Below are positions 1-7,188 of a stretch of 18,441 bases of DNA, piece after piece. The stretch comes from Phycisphaerales bacterium UBA1926 (GTDB taxonomy: Bacteria > Planctomycetota > Phycisphaerae > Phycisphaerales > UBA1924), in assembly GCA_002337215.1 (NCBI GenBank), contig DDFO01000008.1, forward strand, positions 1-18,441, given 5' to 3'. The position numbers and the translations under genes are program-made. Positions within the stretch are counted from its first letter, which is position 1. Each line of letters opens with the position of its first letter. The notes below the pieces were generated by a model. It did no database searches. It was not told the DNA's origin and saw only the letters and a program-made list of their open reading frames with translations.

Positions 1-1107
1 GAAGAGAAGTCCCCCGCCTACGGCAACCTCGTGCCGCGTGACATCGCGACCCGCGAGATCTTCGACATCTGCGTCAACCAGCACATGGGCGTGGGCGGCG
101 GCAACATGGTCTATCTCGACCTGACCCACAAAGACCCCGACTACCTCACCCGCAAGCTGGGCGGCATCATGGAGATCTACGAGAAGTTCGCCGGGGATGA
201 CCCGCGGCACACGCCCATGAAGATCTTCCCGGCCGTGCACTACACCATGGGCGGCATGTGGACGACCTACAAGGCGGGCTCCTATCAGCCCGCGGCCCCT
301 CACCACGAGCACAAGCCCGGCATGGTCCCCCCGATCGACACCGAGGTCGGCCGGGGCATGGCGTACGGCGACCCGATCAACATGATGACCAACATCAAGG
401 GCCTCTACGCGTTCGGCGAGGTCAACTTCGCCTACCACGGCGCGACCCGCCTTGGTGCCAACGCGCTGCTCAGCTGCATCTTTGACGGCCTGTTCTGCGG
501 GCTCGGCGTCGCGAACTACGTCCGCGATGAGAACGCGACCGGGGCGGATTCGGTCGCCCAGTCCGTCTACGACACCGTCGTGAAGAGCGAGGAAGACAAG
601 GCGAAGGCCCTGATCTCCAGCGCCGGCAACGACGGCGACGAGAAGTACAACGGGTACATCATCGGCAAGGAGATGGGCGAGGAGATGACCGCCGCGTCCA
701 CCGTCGTCAAGACGGAGGCCCGCCTCGATCAGTGCCTCGACAAGCTCGCCGAACTCCGCGACCGCTACAGCAAGGTCCGCCTCGCCGACACGGCGACCTG
801 GACCAACCAGACGCTCAGCTACGTCCGCGCCGTGGGCGACATGCTCGTGCTGGCCGAGGCGATCGCGCTGGGCGGCAAGCTCCGCAAAGAGAGCCGGGGC
901 TCGCACTACCGCACGGACTACACCGAGCGTGACGACGCCAACTTCTGGAAGGCGTCGATCGCGAAGTTCAACGGGACGGGCTCCGAGGTCGAGTTCGGCG
1001 AGGTCCGAGCCGATCTCGTCCAGTCCCGAGCCCGCAACTACGGCGCGACCGATGCGAAGAAAGACGAGAAGAAGGCCGATTCGAAGCAAGCCGCCGCCGC
1101 GAGCTGA
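1..1107 (+). CDS. sdhA: Succinate dehydrogenase/fumarate reductase flavoprotein subunit, C-terminal part (5' truncated by window edge)
   Basis: The frame is open from base 1 and ends at TGA 1105-1107, giving 368 residues, roughly the last 60% of a protein of usual length near 600. SdhA oxidises succinate to fumarate in the TCA cycle with covalently bound FAD and passes electrons to SdhB at the inner face of the cytoplasmic membrane. Visible family signatures include HYTMGGMW (about residues 80-87), the FAD-binding stretch GLYAFGEVNFAYHGATRLGA, and near the C-terminus ESRGSHYRTDYTERDD, which carries the conserved His and Arg that contact the dicarboxylate. After the conserved domain comes a short Lys/Asp/Ala-rich tail. 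The form resembles the B. subtilis-type (non-E. coli) branch. sdhB follows after 62 bp, so the genes are very likely one operon, with the membrane subunit sdhC presumably upstream outside the window. Confidence 0.95.
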   Translation, partial: EEKSPAYGNLVPRDIATREIFDICVNQHMGVGGGNMVYLDLTHKDPDYLTRKLGGIMEIYEKFAGDDPRHTPMKIFPAVHYTMGGMWTTYKAGSYQPAAPHHEHKPGMVPPIDTEVGRGMAYGDPINMMTNIKGLYAFGEVNFAYHGATRLGANALLSCIFDGLFCGLGVANYVRDENATGADSVAQSVYDTVVKSEEDKAKALISSAGNDGDEKYNGYIIGKEMGEEMTAASTVVKTEARLDQCLDKLAELRDRYSKVRLADTATWTNQTLSYVRAVGDMLVLAEAIALGGKLRKESRGSHYRTDYTERDDANFWKASIAKFNGTGSEVEFGEVRADLVQSRARNYGATDAKKDEKKADSKQAAAAS

Positions 1108-1169
1108 TCCGAGAAGAACACCAACGCGTCCCGGACCATCCGTTCGACCGGAACACGCCAGGAGTCACC

Positions 1170-2021
1170 ATGACCGCAGCCCCCACCGCACCCGTATCTA
1201 ACGGCGCGCCGCAGCAGATCCAGAAGCCCAAGGCCCAGGTCGGCCGAACCGTCCGCTTCCGCATCAAGCGGTGCGACGGGCCGGGCAAGCCCAGCCGCTG
1301 GGAATCGTTCGACGTGCCGATCACGCCCAACAGCAACGTGATCTCCTGCCTCCAGTGGATCGCGGCCCACCCCACCACCACCGAGGGCACCAAGACGACC
1401 CCCGTCGTCTGGGAGTCGGGATGCCTCGAGGAAGTCTGCGGCTCGTGCACCATGCTCATCAACGGCCAGGCCCGCCAGTCGTGCTCGTGCCTCATCGACA
1501 ACTACGCCCCCAATGACGGTGACATCATCACGCTCGAACCCATGAGCAAGTTCCCCGTCGTCCGCGACCTCTGGGTCGACCGCGCCCGCATGTACCACGC
1601 CCTCAAGCGCGTCAAGGCGTGGGTCCCCATCGACGGCACCTACAGCCTGGGCGACGGTCCCCGCGAATCCCCCGAAAAGCAGCTCACCCGCTACAAGCTC
1701 AGCCAGTGCATGACGTGCGGCTGCTGCCTCGAAGCCTGCCCCCAGTACAACCTCGAAGAAGACGAGAGCAACTGGGACACCGCCTTCCTCGGCGCGGCAC
1801 CCATCAGCCAGGCCCGCCTCTTCAACGAGCACGAGACCGGCAAACAGCTCAAGGACGACCGCCTCGAAGCCATCATGGGCCCGGGCGGCATCAACGACTG
1901 CGGGAACGCCCAGAACTGCGTCAAGGTCTGCCCCAAGGAGATCCCGCTCACCGAGTCCATCGCGGCCGTGGGCCGGAGCGCGACGCTGCAGGCGTTCAAG
2001 AAGTTCTTCCAGGCGAAGTGA
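1170..2021 (+). CDS. sdhB: Succinate dehydrogenase/fumarate reductase iron-sulfur subunit
   Basis: A 283-residue protein that relays electrons from the SdhA flavin to the quinone site through three Fe-S clusters. The N-terminal ferredoxin-like domain has C85, C90 and C93 (CLEEVCGSC) with C105/C107 completing the 2Fe-2S site. The C-terminal domain has CMTCGCCLEACP (C180, C183, C186, C190) and CGNAQNCVKVCP (C244, C250, C254), the standard ligands for a 4Fe-4S and a 3Fe-4S cluster. The Cys-Cys pair at 185-186 gives one cysteine more than most homologues. About 25 low-complexity residues precede the conserved fold, so the protein is slightly longer than the usual 240-260. The ATG start has GGAG at 1161-1164, five bases upstream. 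It follows sdhA closely and is followed by an intrinsic terminator, so it is the last gene of the operon. Confidence 0.96.
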   Translation: MTAAPTAPVSNGAPQQIQKPKAQVGRTVRFRIKRCDGPGKPSRWESFDVPITPNSNVISCLQWIAAHPTTTEGTKTTPVVWESGCLEEVCGSCTMLINGQARQSCSCLIDNYAPNDGDIITLEPMSKFPVVRDLWVDRARMYHALKRVKAWVPIDGTYSLGDGPRESPEKQLTRYKLSQCMTCGCCLEACPQYNLEEDESNWDTAFLGAAPISQARLFNEHETGKQLKDDRLEAIMGPGGINDCGNAQNCVKVCPKEIPLTESIAAVGRSATLQAFKKFFQAK

Positions 2022-2047
2022 TCAAACGAGTAGAGGGATATTCCATG

Positions 2048-2076
2048 AAAGCGGCATCAAACGGTGCCGCTTTTTT
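2048..2076 (+). terminator. Rho-independent terminator of the sdh operon
   Basis: AAAGCGGCA (2048-2056) pairs perfectly with TGCCGCTTT (2065-2073) around an 8-base loop, and six T residues (2071-2076) end the structure. It begins 26 bases after the sdhB stop codon. It also lies just beyond the end of the convergent gene at 2104-2478, where the reverse strand has the A-rich arm and so supports termination less well. Confidence 0.88.
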
Positions 2077-2103
2077 CTGCAGTTGTGTCTTTGGTGGTTC
2101 GCG

Positions 2104-2478
2104 TCAGCCGCGCAGATCGAGCCCGCGCGACGACCGGCTCGCCGCCCGCAGCGACGCGTCCGGCGTGTAGACCGCGGGCCGTTTCTCGCGGGCCGCGCGG
2201 TCCTCGGCCATCTCCGCCTCGTGGTCGGCGATGTGCATCTCGGCCTCGCCGCCGTGCTCGCGCCGGTCCTCCCGGGTCTCTTCCTGGGTGTTGTCTTTCA
2301 GCGACCGCACCGCCTCGGCGTGCTCGACCTCGGTCGTCTCGGCGACATGGTTGAACTCGTCGCGGTCGGCCCGACGCGAACTCGCGGGCTTCTTCTTGTC
2401 AAGATCACGCTTCACGACCCTCGCCGCGTTCTGCGTGCCCGCGAGCGAACCCGCGACGTTGTTGACGGCCCATGACAT
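2104..2478 (-). CDS. Small highly charged hypothetical protein
   Basis: A 124-residue protein I do not recognise. It is rich in Glu, Asp, Arg and Lys, has no Cys, and has no signal peptide or membrane segment. The first 20 residues (MSWAVNNVAGSLAGTQNAAR) are mildly hydrophobic or neutral; the rest is charged and probably forms helices or is disordered, with clusters such as KRDLDKKKPASSRR and EETREDRREHGGEAEM. The balanced acidic/basic composition is unlike the Pro/Arg/Ala-rich antisense products of high-GC DNA, which supports a real gene. The ATG at 2478 has no obvious ribosome-binding site, so the exact start is uncertain. It converges on sdhB and lies 290 bases downstream of fabI on the same strand, separated by inverted repeats, so co-transcription with fabI is doubtful. 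No function is proposed. Confidence 0.68.
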   Translation of the reverse strand: MSWAVNNVAGSLAGTQNAARVVKRDLDKKKPASSRRADRDEFNHVAETTEVEHAEAVRSLKDNTQEETREDRREHGGEAEMHIADHEAEMAEDRAAREKRPAVYTPDASLRAASRSSRGLDLRG

Positions 2479-2517
2479 GAATGGAATATCGACGAACTCG
2501 CCGCGATCGCTTCAGCG

Positions 2518-2535
2518 AATCCCACAAATGGGATT
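2518..2535. repeat. Perfect 7-bp inverted repeat with 4-base loop
   Basis: AATCCCA (2518-2524), loop CAAA, TGGGATT (2529-2535). It lies 40 bases upstream of the small charged minus-strand gene, so it could be an operator or an RNA hairpin in its leader. No role can be assigned from sequence alone. Confidence 0.6.
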
Positions 2536-2632
2536 ATCAGCCCCTAACGGCTACACCATGTTGTGTACCGCGTTTCTACGGAGCCCATCAAATGACATGA
2601 TCGGACGCGATGCCAACGCGGCGTTGCCCGCC

Positions 2633-2730
2633 GGGTGCCATGGAGACGGCGCAGCCTTCTCCATGCCTGGCTCGTAGATTGTGCGCCGCATCTCATGGAG
2701 AACCCGCTCCGCGGTGTCTCCATGGCACCC
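2633..2730. repeat. Nested inverted-repeat element with alternative pairings
   Basis: The outer arms GGGTGCCATGGAGAC (2633-2647) and GTCTCCATGGCACCC (2716-2730) are perfect 15-bp complements. Inside them TTCTCCATG (2657-2665) complements CATGGAGAA (2694-2702), and CGGCGCA (2647-2653) complements TGCGCCG (2682-2688). The core CATGGAGA therefore occurs four times, twice in each orientation, so the arms can pair either long-range (outer and inner stems) or locally (2639-2646 with 2658-2665, and 2694-2701 with 2717-2724). It lies 39 bases beyond the fabI stop. Possible identities are a REP-like palindromic unit, a small MITE remnant or a structured RNA. Confidence 0.75.
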
Positions 2731-2768
2731 CACACCCGATACCCGGCAAGGAGTCATGCAGACCGGCT

Positions 2769-3554
2769 TCAGGCCCCGAGGATGTTGATCCCGCAGTCCA
2801 CAAAGATCGTCTCGCCCGTGACACCCTTCGAGAGATCGCTGACGAGGTAGACGGCCGTCCCGCCCACGTCCTCGCCCTCGGTCGCCCGGCGAAGCGGGGC
2901 CTTCTGGGCCGCGGTCTCGCCCATGGTGTCGGTCCCGCCCACGGCGCTGGACGCGAGCGTGCGCAGATACCCGCCCGAGATCGAGTTCACGCGGATGTTC
3001 TGCTCGCCGAGTTCGCTCGCCAGATAGCGGGCGGTGCACTCCAGGGCGGCCTTGGCGACACCCATCACGTTGTAGCCGGGCACGACCTTGTCGCCCCCGT
3101 AGTACGACATGCACAGGATCGATCCCCCGCCGCTCTTGTCCATCAGCGGGCGGGCCCGCTTCGACATCGCCGCGAGGGTGTAGGCGCTGATATCGACGGC
3201 GCCGAGGTACGCGTCGCGGGGCGTGTCGGTGAACTTGCCCGCCGCGAGCCATTCCCGGTCGGCGAACGCGATCGAATGGACGAGGAAGTCCATCCGGTCG
3301 AACGACTTGGCGTACTCATCGAAGACGGTGTCGATCTCGTCGTCGCTGGAGGCGTCGAGCGGGCGCATCCAGGCGTCGTCGCCCGAGACAGGCGTCACGG
3401 CCCGCTTTGTGCGCCGCTCGTTCTTCTCGCCGGGCAGGTGGGTGTAGGCGCAGGTCGCGCCCGCCTCGGTGAGCGCCTTGGCGATGTAGTACGCGTAGGA
3501 GCGCTCGTTCGCGACCCCGACCACAAGACCCTTCTTTCCATCGAGCAGACCCAT
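2769..3554 (-). CDS. fabI: Enoyl-[acyl-carrier-protein] reductase (NADH), FabI type
   Basis: A 261-residue short-chain dehydrogenase, almost exactly the length of E. coli FabI (262). It reduces trans-2-enoyl-ACP to acyl-ACP, the last step of each fatty-acid elongation cycle, in the cytoplasm. The N-terminal cofactor motif is GVANERS (residues 13-19). The active site is SYYGGDKVVPGYNVMGVAK, with the FabI-type Tyr-x6-Lys (Y161, K168) and an upstream Tyr at 151/152, followed by RVNSISGGYLRTLA, which closely parallels the E. coli segment. I chose ATG 3554 because GGAGG lies 8 bases upstream; a TTG 15 bases further upstream is in frame but overlaps that ribosome-binding site. A TATAGT -10 element and an inverted repeat lie just upstream. 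It is divergent from nadC. Confidence 0.96.
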   Translation of the reverse strand: MGLLDGKKGLVVGVANERSYAYYIAKALTEAGATCAYTHLPGEKNERRTKRAVTPVSGDDAWMRPLDASSDDEIDTVFDEYAKSFDRMDFLVHSIAFADREWLAAGKFTDTPRDAYLGAVDISAYTLAAMSKRARPLMDKSGGGSILCMSYYGGDKVVPGYNVMGVAKAALECTARYLASELGEQNIRVNSISGGYLRTLASSAVGGTDTMGETAAQKAPLRRATEGEDVGGTAVYLVSDLSKGVTGETIFVDCGINILGA

Positions 3555-3580
3555 CGGCAGTGCCTCCAAAGTAAGTAGTC

Positions 3581-3610
3581 ACTATAGGAGGCCCGGTCCG
3601 CCCGGACCGG
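3581..3610 (-). promoter_or_regulatory. Putative fabI promoter -10 with adjoining inverted repeat
   Basis: On the minus strand TATAGT (3581-3586) matches the -10 consensus at 5 of 6 positions and lies 27 bases from the fabI ATG, with the GGAGG site between. No -35 hexamer is recognisable. In its place is a perfect 7-bp inverted repeat, CCGGTCC (3593-3599), loop GCCC, GGACCGG (3604-3610), which could be a regulator-binding site. The -10 match is reasonable; the operator role is inferred from position only. Confidence 0.4.
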
Positions 3611-3701
3611 CATCTCTCGGCCGCGCCCCGAACGTTGCTGACATCGAGACGGCCCGGGCCCCGATCCCGTGCCAGGCCTGACGCGTCTCTAGCATGCTCG
3701 C

Positions 3702-4712
3702 ATGCCCGACCGACCGCCATTGGATCAACCCCCGACATCCCGGCCGGGCAGCGCCCCGCTCGAGCCCTGGAACGACCGGGCGTTGCCCGACCTGTACCGT
3801 TGGCTCGACGCGACCGGGCTGATCCGCCGTCTGCTCGAACTCGCCCGCGACGAGGACCTCGGACCCGCGGGGATCGATCTGACGGGCGCCGCGGTCGGCG
3901 ACGAGTCACGCGCGACCGTCGGGCTCGTCGCGCGGGAAGCCGGGGCGTGCGCCGGGCTCGCGGCGATCCCCGGGCTGCTCGATGTCTTCGGCGTCGATGT
4001 CGCGTTCGAACCCGAGGCGTCGGACGGCGACTGGTTCGAGTCCGGAACCACCCTCGCGATCTTCACAGGCCCGCTCGCGAGCATCGTCCGCGTTGAGCGC
4101 ACGATCCTGAACCTCACGAGCCGGCTCAGCGGGATCGCGACGCGCACCGGTGTCTTCCGCGATGAGATGCTCGCAGCGATGGCGGGCGACGATGCGCGCA
4201 CGCCCCGGCTCTACGACACGCGCAAGACCACGCCCGGCCTGCGCGTGCTCGAGAAGTACGCCGTCCGCTGCGGCGGCGGGTTCTGTCACAGGATGGGCCT
4301 GCACGACGCGGTGATGTTCAAGGACAACCACATCGCGGGCGTCGCCACCGACCGGCTCGCCGAGCACGCCCGCGCGCTGGTCGAGAACGCGCGCGCCGCG
4401 GCTGCAACGGCGGGCATCGTCCCGGCGTTTATCGAGTTCGAGGCCGATAGCCTCGCCCAGCTCGGGGCCCTGCTCGATCTCGAGACGGGCATGATCGACG
4501 CGGTGCTGCTCGACAATATGTCCCCGGAGGAACTTTCTGAGGCCGTCGCGCTGCGGGACGCCCGCCGGCCCTCGGTCGCGTTGGAGGCCTCGGGCGGCGT
4601 CTCGCTGCAGACAATCGGCTCGGTCGCCGTGACGGGGGTCGATCGCATCAGCGTGGGCGGGCTGACACATCAGGCGCGGAGCATCGATCTCGGGTTCGAT
4701 GCCGACGGCTGA
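3702..4712 (+). CDS. nadC: Nicotinate-nucleotide pyrophosphorylase (carboxylating), quinolinate phosphoribosyltransferase
   Basis: A 336-residue cytoplasmic enzyme converting quinolinate and PRPP to nicotinate mononucleotide, CO2 and pyrophosphate in de novo NAD synthesis. Family motifs appear in order: VERTILNLTSRLSGIAT (131-147), YDTRKTTPGLR (171-181), HRMGLHDAVMFKDNH (196-210) with the active-site Lys, FIEFEAD (243-249), LLDNM (269-273), EASGGV (295-300) and the phosphate-binding ISVGGLTH (316-323). Typical NadC proteins are about 275-300 residues. Here about 38 residues rich in Pro and Arg precede the first conserved helix. An in-frame stop at 3690-3692 rules out an earlier start, and no clear ribosome-binding site precedes ATG 3702, so a start further inside is possible. 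It is divergent from fabI and convergent with dacB. Confidence 0.95.
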   Translation: MPDRPPLDQPPTSRPGSAPLEPWNDRALPDLYRWLDATGLIRRLLELARDEDLGPAGIDLTGAAVGDESRATVGLVAREAGACAGLAAIPGLLDVFGVDVAFEPEASDGDWFESGTTLAIFTGPLASIVRVERTILNLTSRLSGIATRTGVFRDEMLAAMAGDDARTPRLYDTRKTTPGLRVLEKYAVRCGGGFCHRMGLHDAVMFKDNHIAGVATDRLAEHARALVENARAAAATAGIVPAFIEFEADSLAQLGALLDLETGMIDAVLLDNMSPEELSEAVALRDARRPSVALEASGGVSLQTIGSVAVTGVDRISVGGLTHQARSIDLGFDADG

Positions 4713-4720
4713 ACGCGTCC

Positions 4721-4777
4721 ATCCGGGTGCTTGCCCGCCGGGTGCGGCACAGCGAGATCCCCGGATTGTTTGCGTTT
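4721..4777. terminator. Weak candidate terminator between convergent nadC and dacB
   Basis: ATCCGGG (4721-4727) complements CCCGGAT (4760-4766), and a T-rich run (TGTTTGCGTTT) follows on the plus strand. The 32-base loop is long and only partly structured, and the T-tract overlaps the dacB stop codon, so this is a tentative call for the end of the nadC transcript. Confidence 0.3.
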
Positions 4778-6377
4778 AGCCACCCACCGCCGCCGGCTCG
4801 TCGATCGCCTGATTCGACGCCGCGACCCGGGTGAGCCAGTCGTCGATCGCGCCGACGACGTCCTCGTGGAGACCCAGCGCGTCGCGGATCTGCGAGCCGT
4901 GGGCGATGTCGTTGACCATCACGCTGAACGAGACCGCCTCGGACCCGTCGGGTGTGATCACGTAGCCCGCCAGGCAGCGGACACCGTTGATCGATCCGGT
5001 CTTGGCACGCACGGCGTTGGTCAGATCCGCGTCCTTGAAGCGCCGGCGGAGCGTCCCGGAGCCGGGCTCGGGCATCGACTCGAGCAGCGCCGCACCGAGC
5101 GCGGGTCGGGTGAGCAGGCTGCCCAGCCACGCGGTCATGGTCTCGGGTGCCACGCGGTTCTCCCGGCTCATGCCGGATCCGTCGGCGATCATGGTCTTCG
5201 TCGCGTGCGAGGGGCCCAGGTCCTCGCTCAGCAGCATGCGCACGACCGACGCCCCGCTCTGCCACGACCCGGGCTCCTGGGTGACCGCGTGCCCCACGCC
5301 CTTGAGCAGGGCCTCGGTGTACAGGTTCTGGCTGTTGGTGTTCGCGCGGCGGAGTACGTCGCGCATGCCCGTGCGCACGATCACGGCAGGATCAAACCCG
5401 GCGAGCGCGGCGTCGCCCCCGGCCGCCTCGACGCGGCCGACCTTTGCGCCGACGCCCGAACCCCGATCGATCTCGATCTGCCTCGCCGCGAGCCGCTCGG
5501 CGAGGAGCCTCCCGAAGAACAGCGACGGATCGTGCACCGCGACGTCGACCATCGCGGAACCGTCGAGCCGAAGATTCCCGAACACGGTGTACTCGTTGGC
5601 GGGTCGTGCGCCCGCGGCCCTGGCGACCCAGGTTGTGTTCCGCCCCTTGCCGACAACCTCGCCCTTGTTGCGGACGCTGACCCAGTCGCCCACACCCGCG
5701 ACCTCGGGCTGGAGTCGGACGCGGGGGGCGCCGCCCTCGCGGGTGCCCCGGTCGCTGTCGGCATCGAAGAAGAAACTCAGGCAGTTGGTATGGAAATTGA
5801 GCCCGCTGACCTCGGCGCAGTACCAGCGGTTGAGCTGGTCCACGGGCCACGATGCGTGGACGTGCTCGCGATCGAAGACGCGGTCGTCGATGTACACGCC
5901 GGAGGCTCTGGCGCGGGCCGCGGGCGCCTTGACGATCGCGTCTGCCAGAGCATCGAGCATCTCATCGACGGAGACGGGCGGCTCGCTCTCTTCGAGCAGG
6001 GCGGGGTCGCCCAGGCCGGGATCGCCGTCGCCGATGATGACGATGCGGTCGTCCGCCCACCCGATGCGGGTTTCGAAAACGTGATCGGGACCCAGCACGC
6101 GCAGGGCGGCGCCGGTGGTCAGCAGCTTCATGTTGGAGGCGGGGATCAGGGCCGCGTCGGCGCCGCGGCCGTAGAGGTGATCACCGGAGGCCGCGTCGCG
6201 GACATGGACGCCGATGGTGGCGCTCTGGAGGGAGCGACGGCCGACGATGGCGTTCTCGATCGCCGAGGCGAGCGAGCCGGTCTGCTCGGCGAGCGGCTTC
6301 ACGTCGGCGGTCCCGAAGGCGATCGATGTCACCGACCAGAGCACCGCACCAAGAACAACAATCGAACCACGCCGCAT
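4776..6377 (-). CDS. dacB: D-alanyl-D-alanine carboxypeptidase/endopeptidase, PBP4 (peptidase S13) family
   Basis: A 533-residue penicillin-binding protein of the PBP4 type, which removes the terminal D-Ala from peptidoglycan stem peptides and/or cuts cross-links in the periplasm. The three S13 catalytic motifs are visible: S81-N-M-K84 within IPASNMKLLTT, the ADGSGMSRENR segment (398-408), and K459-T-G-S462 within RAKTGSINGV. ATG 6377 is chosen because GGAGGTGA lies just upstream and the N-terminus from there is a good signal peptide (MRRGSIVVLGAVLWSVTSIAF, predicted cut near residue 23). The frame is open up to 6467 but that extension has no signal-like features. Between the first two motifs is the long insertion typical of the family. 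It converges on nadC, and the next gene upstream on the same strand is 204 bp away. The gene symbol is by family; endopeptidase versus carboxypeptidase preference cannot be told from sequence. Confidence 0.93.
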   Translation of the reverse strand: MRRGSIVVLGAVLWSVTSIAFGTADVKPLAEQTGSLASAIENAIVGRRSLQSATIGVHVRDAASGDHLYGRGADAALIPASNMKLLTTGAALRVLGPDHVFETRIGWADDRIVIIGDGDPGLGDPALLEESEPPVSVDEMLDALADAIVKAPAARARASGVYIDDRVFDREHVHASWPVDQLNRWYCAEVSGLNFHTNCLSFFFDADSDRGTREGGAPRVRLQPEVAGVGDWVSVRNKGEVVGKGRNTTWVARAAGARPANEYTVFGNLRLDGSAMVDVAVHDPSLFFGRLLAERLAARQIEIDRGSGVGAKVGRVEAAGGDAALAGFDPAVIVRTGMRDVLRRANTNSQNLYTEALLKGVGHAVTQEPGSWQSGASVVRMLLSEDLGPSHATKTMIADGSGMSRENRVAPETMTAWLGSLLTRPALGAALLESMPEPGSGTLRRRFKDADLTNAVRAKTGSINGVRCLAGYVITPDGSEAVSFSVMVNDIAHGSQIRDALGLHEDVVGAIDDWLTRVAASNQAIDEPAAVGG

Positions 6378-6483
6378 GCTCACCTCCGTCGGACCCAACT
6401 CCACTCCACCGGTGCGCACGCTCGGCGCACCGCCCGGCTCTTGTGCCGGTAGCAGTCCATCGGACACGCCCGCCCCCCGGCTC

Positions 6484-6538
6484 CATGATCTCTTGTCGCC
6501 AAGGTCCGATCATGACGCCAGCGCGGCGGAGGCCGCGC
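6484..6538. repeat. Two inverted repeats in the gap upstream of dacB
   Basis: CATGATC (6484-6490) pairs with GATCATG (6508-6514), and GCGCGGC (6521-6527) pairs with GCCGCGC (6532-6538) around a 4-base loop (GGAG on the plus strand). They lie in the 204-bp gap between dacB and the next minus-strand gene. No T-tract follows on the minus strand. They could terminate the upstream gene or regulate dacB; neither is shown. Confidence 0.4.
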
Positions 6539-6581
6539 AGGGGACATAACACGACCAGCATATGAGACGCGGAAAGAGCAA

Positions 6582-7034
6582 TCAGGAGCCGGCGGCGGGA
6601 TCGCGCGCGTCCAGCAGACCGGCAAGGGCCACGGCGTCGAACTCGGTGCTGGGCCATTCGGGCCAGATATACCCCGCGACGATCGCGGCGTGCTCGAGGA
6701 CTTTCCGCACCGGTTTGGTCAGTTCGCCGAACGGCGGCGTCCGATTCCCAGCGACCGGGACGGGGATGCAGACCCGAGAGCCCCGCGGATCGGGGACGTG
6801 GTACACCAGACCCGGGCCCTCGGTGCCCTTGGCGGTGTGGACCACGGCCCAGCGCCAAGGGAGGCCCTGCCAGGAGAGCGTCGACGACCAACCGGGACGG
6901 GCCGAGAGCGTCTCGTCCACGGCTCGGAACGAGGCCGCGTCCTCGGGCTCGAGTTCGGCGAGCAGCGCCTCGAGATCGGTGTCGGCGAAGACATCGACCC
7001 AGATCGTTTTCGAGATGTCCTGTTCTTCTTCCAA
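6582..7034 (-). CDS. Hypothetical protein, Trp-rich centre
   Basis: A 150-residue cytoplasmic-looking protein that I do not recognise. It has no signal peptide or membrane segment. Visible features are an acidic N-terminal half (EEEQDISK, LEALLAELEPEDAA), a Trp-rich centre (SWQGLPWRWAVVHTAKG), then LVYHVPDPRGSRVCIPVPV and a C-terminal segment with GYIWPEWPSTEFDA. The balanced composition and low Pro/Arg bias argue for a real gene. I chose TTG 7034, preceded by GAGGGG six bases upstream, because no ATG fits. A GTG about 60 bases further upstream (near 7094) is the main alternative. The same frame stays open much further upstream, but that part is antisense to the response regulator and looks non-coding. 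It is divergent from the response regulator gene and shares a 154-bp intergenic region with it. Confidence 0.65.
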   Translation of the reverse strand: MEEEQDISKTIWVDVFADTDLEALLAELEPEDAASFRAVDETLSARPGWSSTLSWQGLPWRWAVVHTAKGTEGPGLVYHVPDPRGSRVCIPVPVAGNRTPPFGELTKPVRKVLEHAAIVAGYIWPEWPSTEFDAVALAGLLDARDPAAGS

Positions 7035-7188
7035 GACCGCCCCTCGCCGTCCGCGGGTCTGTGCCGGAGGGAATCGACCCGCGGCGACGTACACTATGCC
7101 CCACGACCCGATCGATCTCGTGTCTTGACCGGTCCAGTCCCGTACCCGTCCCGATTCAAAGGCGGGCCCACCGCCGCGGAGAAACCCC

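Larger units (their letters stand above)
2479..2768. other. Intergenic region between fabI and the small charged gene, rich in inverted repeats
   Basis: No convincing coding frame. Base composition is visibly less GC-rich than in the flanking genes. It contains a tight hairpin (2518-2535), a weak TACAC/GTGTA pair (2552-2567) and a nested inverted-repeat block (2633-2730). No T-tract follows any of these on either strand, so none is a standard intrinsic terminator. Confidence 0.6.

Noticed and set aside
4731..6452. Long plus-strand open frame (573 codons)
   Set aside because: Antisense to dacB, whose three catalytic motifs are on the minus strand.
7125..7130. TTGACC as a -35 box for the response regulator
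   Set aside because: No acceptable -10 element at 16-18 bases spacing.
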